37,412 nucleotides of DNA from Bacillota bacterium (GCA_021803575.1 JAJZLH010000059.1:1-37412), one strand, 5' to 3'; shown: positions 15,933-24,378, counted from the stretch's first letter. A program made the numbers and translations. Notes: generated by a model from the letters alone, not told the origin.

Positions 15933-16708
15933 CAGCGACCGTGGAAGCGGGGCCGCCGCTTCTCCAAGAAGGCGAGGAGGCCCTCACGCGCATCGTCTGA
16001 GCCGATCACCCTCAGCATCGCTGCCCGCTCTGCCGCGAGGCCAGCGGCCAGGCCTTCCTTGAGACCATGGTCCAATGCCGCCTTGGCCTCGGCCAGGGCG
16101 ATCGGCGGCTGCCGGCTGAGCCGGCCGGCGAGGTTGCGGGTGTAGGCCACCAGGGCGTCCGCAGGCAGGGTCCGGTTGACCAGGCCAAAGCTCTCCGCCT
16201 GCAGAGCGCTCACCGTCTCTCCGGTCATGATCATCTCGAGGGCGCGGGAGCGACCCACCAGCCGTGCCAGGCGCTGCGTGCCGCCCCAGCCTGGGATGAT
16301 GCCGAGGTTGGTCTCGGGCTGGCCCAGGCTCACACCCTCGGCGGCCAGCCGGATGTCACAGGCCATGGCCAGCTCCAGCCCGCCGCCCAGCGCCGTGCCT
16401 TGGAGCATGGCAATGGTCGGGCGGCTGAAGGCGGCGAGACGGCTCAAGATGTCCTGGCCGGCTGCGAGGTAGGCAGGCAGGTCGAGCGCCAAGGCACCCT
16501 TGAGGTCCGCACCGGCGCTGAAAAACTGGGACCCGGCCCCCGTGATCACCAACACCCGGGCATCCTGATCGTGGGCAAGGGTATCGAGTTCGCTGCCCAG
16601 GGCCTCCAGCACAGCGGCGGACAGGGCGTTGGCCGGAGGGTTGTCGATGGTCAGCCAGGCCACCTGCAGGTCGAGGCGGACCGTCACCAGCGGCGCCGCC
16701 TCAGGCAT
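15932..16708 (-). CDS. Enoyl-CoA hydratase/isomerase family protein
   Basis: 258 residues with the crotonase fold: LTIDNPPANALSAAVL near the start, SAGADLKG (oxyanion-hole strand) and TIAMLQGTALGGGLELAMACD (second oxyanion-hole Gly). The region ETNLGIIPGWGGTQRL has Glu at the position of the first catalytic Glu, while the second catalytic Glu position is less certain. It hydrates trans-2-enoyl-CoA to 3-hydroxyacyl-CoA in beta-oxidation. The ATG at 16708 (MPEAAPLV) overlaps the preceding small dehydrogenase-domain gene by 8 bases and has GGAG eight bases upstream; the longer open frame to 16840 is a shadow. Confidence 0.9.
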   Translation of the reverse strand: MPEAAPLVTVRLDLQVAWLTIDNPPANALSAAVLEALGSELDTLAHDQDARVLVITGAGSQFFSAGADLKGALALDLPAYLAAGQDILSRLAAFSRPTIAMLQGTALGGGLELAMACDIRLAAEGVSLGQPETNLGIIPGWGGTQRLARLVGRSRALEMIMTGETVSALQAESFGLVNRTLPADALVAYTRNLAGRLSRQPPIALAEAKAALDHGLKEGLAAGLAAERAAMLRVIGSDDAREGLLAFLEKRRPRFHGR

Positions 16709-16985
16709 CGGTGAAACTCCGGCCGCTGGCGATGCGCCCGGTGAGCGCCGGCAGCGGCTTGAACCACTCGCCGTGGCGCTCAGCCAGCGCCTCGAGGCGG
16801 CTCGCCAGCTCGGGGAGGCCCTGGCGGTCGGCCCAGGCAAAGATCCCTTCCTTAAACCCGGCGCCGGCCCGCAGCGCCACGTCCACGTCTGAGACCGTGG
16901 CTACCCCTTCGTCCACAATCCGGCAGGCCTCCTGAAAGGCGGCCAGCTGGAAGCGCTCCACACCCTGGTCGAACTCAGCGTCCAT
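16701..16985 (-). CDS. Stand-alone second C-terminal domain of 3-hydroxyacyl-CoA dehydrogenase
   Basis: 94 residues (MDAEFDQGVERFQLAAFQEA...). The core EACRIVDEGVATVSDVDVALRAGAGFKEGIFAWAD is the second 3HCDH C-terminal repeat found at the end of FadB/FadJ-type proteins, which builds the substrate cleft and dimer interface. It overlaps the main dehydrogenase gene by 11 bases in another frame, so here the enzyme is encoded as two coupled polypeptides. It has its own ATG, but no strong ribosome site was seen. The alternative is a frameshift that split one gene, though the overlap with a good start favours two real genes. Confidence 0.75.
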   Translation of the reverse strand: MDAEFDQGVERFQLAAFQEACRIVDEGVATVSDVDVALRAGAGFKEGIFAWADRQGLPELASRLEALAERHGEWFKPLPALTGRIASGRSFTDA

Positions 16986-17847
16986 CGCCTGCACCTCCGC
17001 CGCTGTAGTCGTAAAAGCCGCGCCCGCTCTTGACGCCCAGGGCACCCGTGGCGACTCGCTCCGCCACCGCCTCACCGCCGGCGAAGCGGTCGCCGTAGGC
17101 GGCGGCCAGGGTGGCCTGCACCTCGTGGACGATCTCGAGGCCCAGCTGGTCGGCCAGGCCGAAGGGGCCCATCGGCACCAGGCCGGCGGCCAGGACGGCA
17201 CCGTCGACCTCGGCGAAGCTGGCCCCGCTCTGCTCTTGGTAGCGGAGCACTTCGGCCATCGCCGCCATCAGCACCCGGTTGACCACGAAGCCGGGGCACT
17301 CCTTGACCCGCACCGGGATCTTACGGATATCGGCCACGAAGCTGACCGCCGTCTCCACCGTCTCGGCGCTGGTCGCCTCGCCCCGCACCACCTCGACCAG
17401 CCGCATCACGGAGGCTGGGAAGAAGAAGTGCAGACCGACCACCCGCTCCGGGTGGCGGCTCGCCTGGGCCATGGCCGTGATGGAGAGCGCCGAGGTGTTG
17501 GACCCGAGCACGCAGAGCGGGGAGACGACGCCATCCAGGCGCTCGATCAGCGCCTGCTTCAGCTCCAGTTTCTCGGGCACAGCCTCGATCACCAGGTCGC
17601 AGTCAGCTAAGAGGGCGGGGTCTTGGCCGAACTGGATCAGGCTCACCCGGTCGCCCGCCTGAGACGGGGTCATGCGGCCCTTCTCCACCCGCCTTTGGTA
17701 GATCGCCTCAATCCTGGCCCGCCCCCGGGCCAGCGCCTCCTCTGACACATCGACCAGCACCACCGGCAGTTCGGCGAACGAGATAGCCTGTGCGATCTCG
17801 GCACCCATGGTACCGGCCCCCACCACTCCGGCCTTCATCACAAACAC
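16975..17847 (-). CDS. 3-hydroxyacyl-CoA dehydrogenase (NAD-binding and first C-terminal domain)
   Basis: 290 residues. The Rossmann motif GVVGAGTMGAEIAQ lies at residues ~7-20, and LVDVSEEAL gives the Asp that selects NAD. The catalytic His is in VGLHFFFPA, and CPGFVVNRVL opens the first C-terminal domain. It oxidises 3-hydroxyacyl-CoA to 3-ketoacyl-CoA. The GTG at 17847 lies two bases after the thiolase stop; an ATG three codons later (17838) is an equally good start. The C-terminus GRGFYDYSGGG is the usual end of a one-repeat enzyme, and the next small gene supplies a second repeat. Confidence 0.92.
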   Translation of the reverse strand: MFVMKAGVVGAGTMGAEIAQAISFAELPVVLVDVSEEALARGRARIEAIYQRRVEKGRMTPSQAGDRVSLIQFGQDPALLADCDLVIEAVPEKLELKQALIERLDGVVSPLCVLGSNTSALSITAMAQASRHPERVVGLHFFFPASVMRLVEVVRGEATSAETVETAVSFVADIRKIPVRVKECPGFVVNRVLMAAMAEVLRYQEQSGASFAEVDGAVLAAGLVPMGPFGLADQLGLEIVHEVQATLAAAYGDRFAGGEAVAERVATGALGVKSGRGFYDYSGGGAGDGR

Positions 17848-17849
17848 AC

Positions 17850-19037
17850 TTACGCCCCCCAGCGTTCAAAGATGGCGGCAGCGCCCTGGCCGCCGCCGAT
17901 GCAAAGCGTGACCAGGCCGTAGCGGGCTTCGCTGCGGATCATGGCGTGGACCAGGGTGGCGGTGAGACGCAGCCCGGTGGCACCGATCGGGTGGCCCAGA
18001 GCGATCGCCCCGCCCGTCACATTGGCCTGGCGGGGGTCGTAACCGAGCTCCGCTTGGCAGGCCAGCACCTGCGCCGCAAAGGCTTCGTTGATCTCAATCA
18101 GGTCCATCTGATCGAGCCGGAGCCCGGCCTTGTCCAGCGCCTTCTTGGTGGCTGGTACCGGCCCTAGGCCCATCAGCTCCGGAGCGCATCCGGCGTAAGC
18201 GTAGGCGACGAGCCGGGCCTGGGGCACGATGCCCCGCCGCCTGGCAGCTGCCTCCGAGAGGACCAGGCAGCTGGCCGCCGCATCGTTAAGCGGGCAGGAG
18301 TTGAGGGGCGTGACCGTGCCGCCAGGGCGGAAGATGGTGGGCGCCATCGCCATCCGATCGGGCGACAGAGCCGGGCTGGGGCCTTCGTCCCGCCCGATCT
18401 CAACAGGCGGATCACCCTTGCGGGCGGCGACAGCCACCGTGGCGATCTCGTCCCGAAAGGCACCGCTGCGGCTGGCCTGAAAGGCCAGGCGATGGCTTTC
18501 CAGGGCGTAGGCGTCCTGCGCCTGCCGACTGATCTGGTAGCGCTCGGCCAGGTTCTCCGCCGTCTCGCCCATCAAGAGGCCGGTGTAGCCGTCGGTCAGG
18601 CCCTCCCAGATGGCGTCTCTGAGCTCCTGGTGGCGCAGGCGGAGCCCCCAGCGCGCCCCATAGCTGAGGTAGGGGGCCTGGCTCATGTTCTCGGTGCCGA
18701 TGGCGAGCACCACCTCGGCGTCCTGGGCCGAGACTGCCTGAGCCGCCGAGGTCAGCGCCTGCAGTCCCGAGGCGCAGTTGCGCTGCACCGAGAAGGCGGG
18801 CGTCGCCTGGGGAAGGCCCAGCCTGAGGCCAATCTGGCGTGCGATGTTGGCCTCGGCGATCGGCTGGCCGCCGCTGCCGCACACCACCTCGTCCACCAGG
18901 CTACCCTCGAGCCCGGCTCTGGTCAGGGTGGCGGCGGCGGCCACCTCGCCCAGAGCGGAGGCTGACAGATCCTTGAAGTTGCCGCCAAAGGCGCCCACCG
19001 GGGTGCGGGCCAATCCAGCGATCACCACATCGGTCAC
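17850..19037 (-). CDS. Thiolase (acetyl-CoA acyltransferase)
   Basis: 395 residues, full thiolase length. The nucleophile lies in SVQRNCASGLQAL, with NEAFAAQ, GGAIALGHPIGATGLR (catalytic His) and LCIGGGQGAA (second Cys). It cleaves 3-ketoacyl-CoA with CoA to acetyl-CoA and a shortened acyl-CoA. The start is a GTG that overlaps the FadD stop (GTGA), with AAGGAGGT six bases upstream. The substrate-loop segment TVTPLNSCPLNDAAA differs slightly from the common NSSxxNDGAAA form. In this operon it is the final step of fatty-acid degradation. Confidence 0.94.
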   Translation of the reverse strand: MTDVVIAGLARTPVGAFGGNFKDLSASALGEVAAAATLTRAGLEGSLVDEVVCGSGGQPIAEANIARQIGLRLGLPQATPAFSVQRNCASGLQALTSAAQAVSAQDAEVVLAIGTENMSQAPYLSYGARWGLRLRHQELRDAIWEGLTDGYTGLLMGETAENLAERYQISRQAQDAYALESHRLAFQASRSGAFRDEIATVAVAARKGDPPVEIGRDEGPSPALSPDRMAMAPTIFRPGGTVTPLNSCPLNDAAASCLVLSEAAARRRGIVPQARLVAYAYAGCAPELMGLGPVPATKKALDKAGLRLDQMDLIEINEAFAAQVLACQAELGYDPRQANVTGGAIALGHPIGATGLRLTATLVHAMIRSEARYGLVTLCIGGGQGAAAIFERWGA

Positions 19038-20719
19038 GACTCGACCTCCTTCTGTGAAGCCAGGGCCTCCTGGCTGAGCACGCGGCGCAGCGTCTTGCCC
19101 AGCACCGACTTGGGCAGGCTGTCCCGGATCTCGAAGACCCTCGGCACCTTATACCGGGCCAGCTGGCGGAGGCAGTGCTGACGTATCTCCTCGACGGTCA
19201 ACTCGGCGCCCGGCCGCGGCACCACCGCCGCGCGCACGCTCTGCCCGAGGTAGGCGTCGTCGACACCGAAGACGGACGCCTCGGCCACCTCGGCATGGCC
19301 GAGCAAAACCTCCTCCACCTCGCGGGGGTAGATGTTGTAGCCGCCGGAGATGATCACGTCCTTGATGCGATCCACCACGCGGAGGAACCCGTCCTCGTCC
19401 AGCACCCCCACGTCCCCCGTCTTCAGCCAGCCCTCGCCGGTCAGAACCTGGGCCGTCTCGGCTGGCCGCTGCCAATAGCCCAGCATTACCTGCGGGCCCC
19501 TCACCCAGATCTCGCCCGGCTCCCCAAAGGCGGCCATCCGGCCCTCACCGTTCACCACCACACCCTCGGTGTCTGGGAACGGCACACCGACCGTGCCCAG
19601 CTTGCGCTTCTCGCTAAGCGGATTGCAGTGCGTCACCGGCGAGGCCTCGCTCAGTCCGTAGCCTTCCACCAGATAGCCGTGAGTCAGTGCCTCAAAGGCA
19701 TCCTGGACCGAACGGGGCAGCGGCGCCGATCCGGAGATGCAGGCGGCGATGAAGGACAGGTCCAGATCGCGGCCCTCGGCTTCCCGGGTCACTGCCACGT
19801 ACATGGTGGGGGTGGCTGGGAAGAAGCGGGGGCGGTAGGCGATCAGGGCATCGGTCAGCTCCTTGGCGTCGAAGCGCGGCTCGATCACGATGGCGGCACC
19901 CGACATGAGCGCCATGTTCATGGCCACCGTCATGCCGTAGACGTGGAAGAAGGGCAACACCCCCATCACCCGCGCCCCGGCCTCCCTGGGCCTGCGGGAC
20001 CAGACCATGGTCTGGAGGGCATTGGCCACCAGGTTGCGGTGCGAGAGCATGACGGCCTTCGGCGTGCCGGTGGTGCCACCCGTGTACTGGAGGGCGGCCA
20101 GTTCCTCCGGCTCAACCGGCTGAGCCGGCAGGGCGTCGCGCACCAGCCGAGTTCGAAACGAGCGGGCGGGAGGGATGTCCCCCCATTGCCCCCGCCGCTT
20201 GGCGACCACTTCAGCGAGCTGCCGCTTCGGTGCCGGCAGCATGTCGGTGATGTGGGTAAACATCACCTGCACGCCGGGCCGGTCCTTGAGCACACTGTCC
20301 ACCCGCGGCGCCAGGCGGTCGAGGGCCAGGATGAGGCTGGCGCCGGAGTCGGTCAGGATCTCGGCCAGCTCGCGCTCCACGTACAGGGGGTTGACCATCA
20401 CCGCCACGGCCCGGGCCCACAGGGTACCGTAGAAGGCGGCCACCGCCTGCGGGCAGTTGGGGAGCATGATCACCACCCGCTCTCCACGCCCCACACCCAT
20501 CGCCCTCAGTGTGGCAGCGAAGCGGCCGGCCGTCTCGGTCAGCTGCCGCCAGGTCCACTGGGAGCCGAGGAAGAGCATGGCCTGACGATCGCCCAGATCC
20601 TTGCCGGACTGTCTGAGCAGTGCATCGAGGCCCAGCGCCGGGTAGGTGAGGTGGCGCGGCACCTCCGGCGGATACACAGCCTGCCACAGACGCTCCAGCT
20701 GCTCCAGTTCAAGTTCCAT
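19034..20719 (-). CDS. fadD: Long-chain fatty acid--CoA ligase
   Basis: 561 residues of the AMP-forming (ANL) family. The P-loop motif is LQYTGGTTGTPKAVMLSHRN, VEGYGLSEASPVTH is the adenylate-binding segment, and WLKTGDVGVLDEDGFLRVVDR is the hinge. The C-terminal Lys sits in LPKSVLGKTLRR. It activates fatty acids with ATP and CoA before beta-oxidation. GAGGAGGG precedes the ATG by six bases. The gene follows the acyl-CoA dehydrogenase by 12 bases and overlaps thiolase by four. Confidence 0.94.
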   Translation of the reverse strand: MELELEQLERLWQAVYPPEVPRHLTYPALGLDALLRQSGKDLGDRQAMLFLGSQWTWRQLTETAGRFAATLRAMGVGRGERVVIMLPNCPQAVAAFYGTLWARAVAVMVNPLYVERELAEILTDSGASLILALDRLAPRVDSVLKDRPGVQVMFTHITDMLPAPKRQLAEVVAKRRGQWGDIPPARSFRTRLVRDALPAQPVEPEELAALQYTGGTTGTPKAVMLSHRNLVANALQTMVWSRRPREAGARVMGVLPFFHVYGMTVAMNMALMSGAAIVIEPRFDAKELTDALIAYRPRFFPATPTMYVAVTREAEGRDLDLSFIAACISGSAPLPRSVQDAFEALTHGYLVEGYGLSEASPVTHCNPLSEKRKLGTVGVPFPDTEGVVVNGEGRMAAFGEPGEIWVRGPQVMLGYWQRPAETAQVLTGEGWLKTGDVGVLDEDGFLRVVDRIKDVIISGGYNIYPREVEEVLLGHAEVAEASVFGVDDAYLGQSVRAAVVPRPGAELTVEEIRQHCLRQLARYKVPRVFEIRDSLPKSVLGKTLRRVLSQEALASQKEVES

Positions 20720-20731
20720 GTCCCGCCCTCC

Positions 20732-21943
20732 TCAGGCCCCGGCCTCCTCGAATAGACGCCTGGAGATGACGATGCGCTGGATCTGGCCGGTTCCTTCGAA
20801 AATGTCGAACACCTTGATATCCCGATACCACTTCTCGAGCAGCGAGTCGCCGAGGGCACCGACGCTGCCCACCAGGTCCATGGCCTGGCGGCAGATCGCC
20901 ATCGCCACCTGGCCGGAGAAGGCCTTGGACATGGAGGCCATCTTGGCGTTCGGCTGCTGGGCATCGGCCATGGCGGCCGCCCTCAAGACCAGCGCCCTGG
21001 CCATCGCCAGATCCACCGCCATCTGGCCGAGCCGGGCCCTGGTGGCACCAGCCAGGGGAGTGGCCAAAGAGAGTGCCCCGTTCTGGGTCAGCCGCTCCCG
21101 GGCTTCTTCCAGGGCGGCGCGGGCGATCCCTACCGCCATCGCGGCCACCAGCGGCCTGGTCGAATCGAAGGTGGCCATCGCCACCCGGAATCCCTTGGCC
21201 TGACGCTCCTGGTAGTAGGCTTCGCCGCCGAGCAGGTTGTGCTCGGGCACGAAGGCATCGACCAGGCTGAACTCCGAGGTCTCGGACGCCCTCAGCCCCA
21301 GCTTGTCGAAGATACGCCCAGGCTCCAGGCCAGCCTGGCCGCGTTCCACGATGAAGGCGCGCTGGCCGCTGCGTCCCAGCGTGCGGTCGACGGTGGCGAA
21401 GGTGACGATCCACTCGGCTCTGGCCCCGTTGGTGATGAAGGTTTTGGTCCCGTTCAGGATGTAGCCGCCCTTGGTCTTGGCTGCGGTCATCTGGATGCCG
21501 GCGGCGTCTGATCCCGCCTCCGGCTCGGTCAGCGCATAGGCGCCCCACTTCGGCTCCGGGGCAGTGAACACGGAGAAGAGCCTCTCCTTCTGCTCGGCGG
21601 TGCCGGTAGCCGCCACCGGCGGCCCGCCCAGCCCCGGTCCCGGCAGCGTGATGATGACGGCGGCATCCCCCCACGCCATCTCCTCGGCCGCCACCACGGC
21701 GATGCGGTTGGTCTGGCGCACCCGCTTCCGGTCGACCTCCTCGCCCACACCCTCACCGGCGCCGCCGACGGAGCGCGGGATCGGCTCCATCGAGATGCCG
21801 AGTGCCTTCACCTTGGTCAAAAACGCCATCGGTACCTCGTGCGCCTGGTCGGCCTGGCGGGAAATGGGCCGGATCTCGGTCTTGGCGAAGTGATGGAGAA
21901 AGTCGCGCACCTGGCGCATCTGAGGCGTCCACTCCCAGCTCAC
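20732..21943 (-). CDS. Acyl-CoA dehydrogenase (catalytic subunit)
   Basis: 403 residues. The FAD/substrate segment YALTEPEAGSDAAGIQMTA and NGTKTFITNGA are classic. IFEGTGQIQRIVISRRL near the end carries the catalytic Glu and the FAD-binding end of the family. It oxidises acyl-CoA to trans-2-enoyl-CoA, passing electrons to ETF. The start is a GTG overlapping the preceding gene in GTGA, so it is translationally coupled to the Glu-less relative upstream; the two may form a mixed complex. A longer open frame to 22579 is the shadow of that upstream gene. Confidence 0.93.
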   Translation of the reverse strand: MSWEWTPQMRQVRDFLHHFAKTEIRPISRQADQAHEVPMAFLTKVKALGISMEPIPRSVGGAGEGVGEEVDRKRVRQTNRIAVVAAEEMAWGDAAVIITLPGPGLGGPPVAATGTAEQKERLFSVFTAPEPKWGAYALTEPEAGSDAAGIQMTAAKTKGGYILNGTKTFITNGARAEWIVTFATVDRTLGRSGQRAFIVERGQAGLEPGRIFDKLGLRASETSEFSLVDAFVPEHNLLGGEAYYQERQAKGFRVAMATFDSTRPLVAAMAVGIARAALEEARERLTQNGALSLATPLAGATRARLGQMAVDLAMARALVLRAAAMADAQQPNAKMASMSKAFSGQVAMAICRQAMDLVGSVGALGDSLLEKWYRDIKVFDIFEGTGQIQRIVISRRLFEEAGA

Positions 21944-22911
21944 GAGACCACCCCCCGGCTCAATAACAGTGTGTAGTGATCGGTCTGGCCGGTGAGGGCC
22001 CCAGCGGCCACGGCGTCCCGAAACCACAGCTCGACCGGAAACTCCGACACGAAACCGGCACCGCCCAGCGTCTGGACCGACTCGTCGCCAGCCTTGAAGG
22101 AGGCCTGGCGACTGGCCAGGAGTGCCTGCAGCATGGCCTCGTGGGCGTCTGCATTGCCCGAGCCGTGCAGGAACAGAGCCCGCTCTGTCAGTGCCTCGGC
22201 GGCCTCCAGCCAGGTGGCGGCGTCCGCCAGCGGAAAGCTCACCCCTTGGTAGGCGCTGAGCGGCTGGCCAAAGGCCTTGCGGGTGAGGGCGTAGCCGATG
22301 GCCGCCGCCAAGGCCGCCTGACCGGCGCCGAGCATCAGACTGATCGGCCACAGCACGGCCTCTCGCCACAGTGCCGGGGCGTCCGAAGTGCCGGGTAAGC
22401 TGTCCGTCTCGCCGACCTCCAGGCAGGCGAGGCCCGCCGCCGCCAGTCCCACCGGCTGGGCGGAGCCACCCACCCTGATCGGGCCCAGGGCGGCCCCGTC
22501 TGGCGCCAGATAGAGTGCCCGTCCCGCCTGCGAACGGGCCAGCGCCATCACCTGGGCACCGGCTGAGGGCGCCTGCCACACGGGGTCGAGCACCAGCGCC
22601 GCCACTTCCTGGCCGCCGATAGCGCCCAGGTGGTCGAGCCAGGCCGGTGCCATCAGGGCGGCGGCCAGCCCGGGGTCGCCCTCGGCCAGGGTCTTGGTCA
22701 CGGCGAAGAGGCCAGCCGCACCGAGACCGGCACCGGAGGGCTCCGTCAACGCCACCGTATCCAGGCCGGTCTTGGCGAAGTCCTTCCTCAGCGCCTCAGG
22801 CGGACCCATCTCCCGTTCGGCCTGGCGGTTGACCGGTCGCAGCGTGCCCTCGGCGAAGTCCCTGGCCAGCTCCAACACCGAAGCCAACAGCTCGTCTTGC
22901 CCTTCCTCCAC
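21940..22911 (-). CDS. Acyl-CoA dehydrogenase-like protein lacking the catalytic Glu
   Basis: 323 residues, shorter than the usual ~380-400. The fold is recognisable at the N-terminus (LELARDFAEGTLRPVNRQAE) and in the C-terminal helices (ALTRKAFGQPLSAYQGVSF, ESVQTLGGAGFVSEFPVELWFRDA). The middle beta domain is abbreviated, with no TEPEAGSD-type segment. After WFRDA, where active enzymes read IYEGT, it reads AAGALTGQTDHY. Actinobacterial steroid enzymes such as FadE26-FadE27 are alpha2beta2 complexes of one full and one defective subunit, and this adjacent coupled pair fits that pattern (inference). The start is a GTG after an in-frame TGA. Confidence 0.82.
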   Translation of the reverse strand: MEEGQDELLASVLELARDFAEGTLRPVNRQAEREMGPPEALRKDFAKTGLDTVALTEPSGAGLGAAGLFAVTKTLAEGDPGLAAALMAPAWLDHLGAIGGQEVAALVLDPVWQAPSAGAQVMALARSQAGRALYLAPDGAALGPIRVGGSAQPVGLAAAGLACLEVGETDSLPGTSDAPALWREAVLWPISLMLGAGQAALAAAIGYALTRKAFGQPLSAYQGVSFPLADAATWLEAAEALTERALFLHGSGNADAHEAMLQALLASRQASFKAGDESVQTLGGAGFVSEFPVELWFRDAVAAGALTGQTDHYTLLLSRGVVS

Positions 22912-22954
22912 CGCTCAATGCACCCCTCTCAGATCGGACTCTTCGGGCTCTGGC

Positions 22955-23530
22955 TCACTGGCGCTCCCGCACACCAAGCGCGCCCAGGGCCATGCGCGCC
23001 ATCTGGTCGGCGATGGCGTCGGCGCCGAGCCGGCCACCGGGTCGATACCAGGTGTGCATCCAGTTCAGACTGCCCAGGAGCGCCAAGGCCGCCACCCGGC
23101 AATCAGCGGTGTGGAACACACCCTCGGCCACACCCTGCTCAATCAGCCCTTGCACCTTCCGCACGTAGCTCTCGGCCAGATCCTCTACCCGCTGCCGCTC
23201 GGCACCAGTCAGGTGGCGGCCTTCCCGGAACAGCACGGCGACCGTCTCCCGCTCGGCCGCCATGCGCAGGACATGGACCCTGGCCCAGCGTCCCAGCCGC
23301 TGGTCGGCCGGCATGATGTCGCCTGACAGCCGGTCCAGGTCGTCGTGGAAACCCTGGATCGTTTCCTCGGCGATGCCGTAGAGCAGATTCTGCTTGCCGC
23401 TGATGTAGTGGTAGAGCGCGGGCTTGCTCAGCCCGACAGCGGTGGCGATCTCCTCCACCGAGGTGTTGTGGTAGCCGGCATCTCCGAACAGGCGGCTGGC
23501 TGCCTGGACGATCGCACCCCGCTTATTCAG
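22955..23530 (-). CDS. TetR family regulator of the fatty-acid operon (start probably CTG)
   Basis: The helix-turn-helix begins AIVQAASRLFGDAGYHNTSV, followed by EEIATAVGLSKPALYHYISGKQNLL, a complete TetR DNA-binding domain. The rest is a ligand-binding helical domain resembling regulators that sense acyl-CoA. The first ATG/GTG/TTG in frame is a GTG at 23458, which would remove half the DNA-binding domain. Reading upstream the frame stays open, and CTG at 23528-23530 with AGAAGG nine bases ahead gives LNKRGAIVQAAS. A nearby ATG (ATGCGCTGA) is out of frame. So it uses CTG, or there is a one-base frameshift. It lies immediately downstream of the 24-bp palindrome, which suggests autoregulation and control of the beta-oxidation genes. 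Confidence 0.85.
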   Translation of the reverse strand: MNKRGAIVQAASRLFGDAGYHNTSVEEIATAVGLSKPALYHYISGKQNLLYGIAEETIQGFHDDLDRLSGDIMPADQRLGRWARVHVLRMAAERETVAVLFREGRHLTGAERQRVEDLAESYVRKVQGLIEQGVAEGVFHTADCRVAALALLGSLNWMHTWYRPGGRLGADAIADQMARMALGALGVRERQ

Positions 23531-23550
23531 CGCATTGCACCTTCTTCCGC

Positions 23551-23574
23551 TCCCGACCGACCGGTCGGTCGGGA
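23551..23574. promoter_or_regulatory. 24-bp perfect palindrome, TetR-family operator
   Basis: The half-site TCCCGACCGACC (23551-23562) is followed directly by its exact complement to 23574. The core ACCGACCGGTCGGT is the type of site bound by fatty-acid/phenylacetate TetR regulators such as PaaR and PfmR. It lies ~21 bases upstream of the proposed TetR start, in the 81-base gap after the DUF554 gene, so it would control TetR and the downstream beta-oxidation operon. No clear -35/-10 pair was identified beside it. Confidence 0.85.
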
Positions 23575-23611
23575 TTTCGGGCCGGCCGACCCATCTCCTG
23601 CTGGCATCGGT

Positions 23612-24322
23612 CTAAAGAGGCAGATGAAAGGTGATTTTGAGCCAGCTGATGAACAGCGCGACCAGAAGCGCCGGCAGCAGATTGGCCACCTTCAGGCGGG
23701 CCAGCCCCAGCATGTTGAGCCCGATTGCCAGCACGATCAGGCCGCCGACGGCGGAGATGGACGCGATGTAGATCGCGCTCAGCGCGCCGGCCGCCAGAGA
23801 AGCCAGGAGTGCGATCGTCCCCTCGTACACCAACAGCGCCACCACGCCGACCAGGACGCCGATGCCGAGGGTGGAGGCGAAGAAGATGGCTGAAACACCA
23901 TCCAGGACCGACTTGGCGTCCAGGATCGCATTTTGTCCGCGCAGGCCGCTGTCGATGGCCCCGATGATGGCCAGAGGCCCCACACACCACACCACCGTGG
24001 CCAGCACGGCGCCCTCGCCGAAGCGGCTCTCGTCGGAGTGGAGGAGTCGCTTCAGCCACTCACCGGCCCGGTCGAACCCCTCCTGGATATGGGTGAGCTC
24101 ACCGATCACCATGCCCAGCACGGCGGAGGCGGTGAGCAGCACCGGGTCCAGATGGGCGACGGCCAGAGCAAGCCCGATGGCGATCACGGCCAGGGCCATG
24201 GCCCGGGTCACACCCTCTTGCAGCGCTGGGGGAATCCGTCTCAGGACCAGCCCGATCAGCGTCCCGGCGAGTGCGGCGGCCGTGTTCACCAGCGGGCCCG
24301 TTTCCCTGAGCCACAGCGACAT
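23612..24322 (-). CDS. DUF554 family membrane protein
   Basis: 236 residues with six or seven membrane segments. The N-terminal region GPLVNTAAALAGTLIGLVLRR is the family hallmark; MVIGELTHIQEGFDRAGEWLK and the Gly-rich LRGQNAILDAKSVLDGVSAIFFASTLGIGV follow. The function of DUF554 (YdfK/YqgA) is unknown, though a transporter-like role is often assumed. GGGAGGT precedes the ATG by five bases. It is divergent from the candidate selenoprotein gene and lies upstream of TetR on the same strand. Confidence 0.88.
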   Translation of the reverse strand: MSLWLRETGPLVNTAAALAGTLIGLVLRRIPPALQEGVTRAMALAVIAIGLALAVAHLDPVLLTASAVLGMVIGELTHIQEGFDRAGEWLKRLLHSDESRFGEGAVLATVVWCVGPLAIIGAIDSGLRGQNAILDAKSVLDGVSAIFFASTLGIGVLVGVVALLVYEGTIALLASLAAGALSAIYIASISAVGGLIVLAIGLNMLGLARLKVANLLPALLVALFISWLKITFHLPL

Positions 24323-24378
24323 CGGCTACCTCCCGTCTCGTCTGGCACCGGCCAATCGTCGCCTTGCGGATCGTGGGT

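Noticed and set aside
19175-20755. 526-residue plus-strand open frame antisense to fadD
   Set aside because: fadD has all ANL motifs in the opposite strand; this frame has no recognisable domain and begins without a ribosome site.
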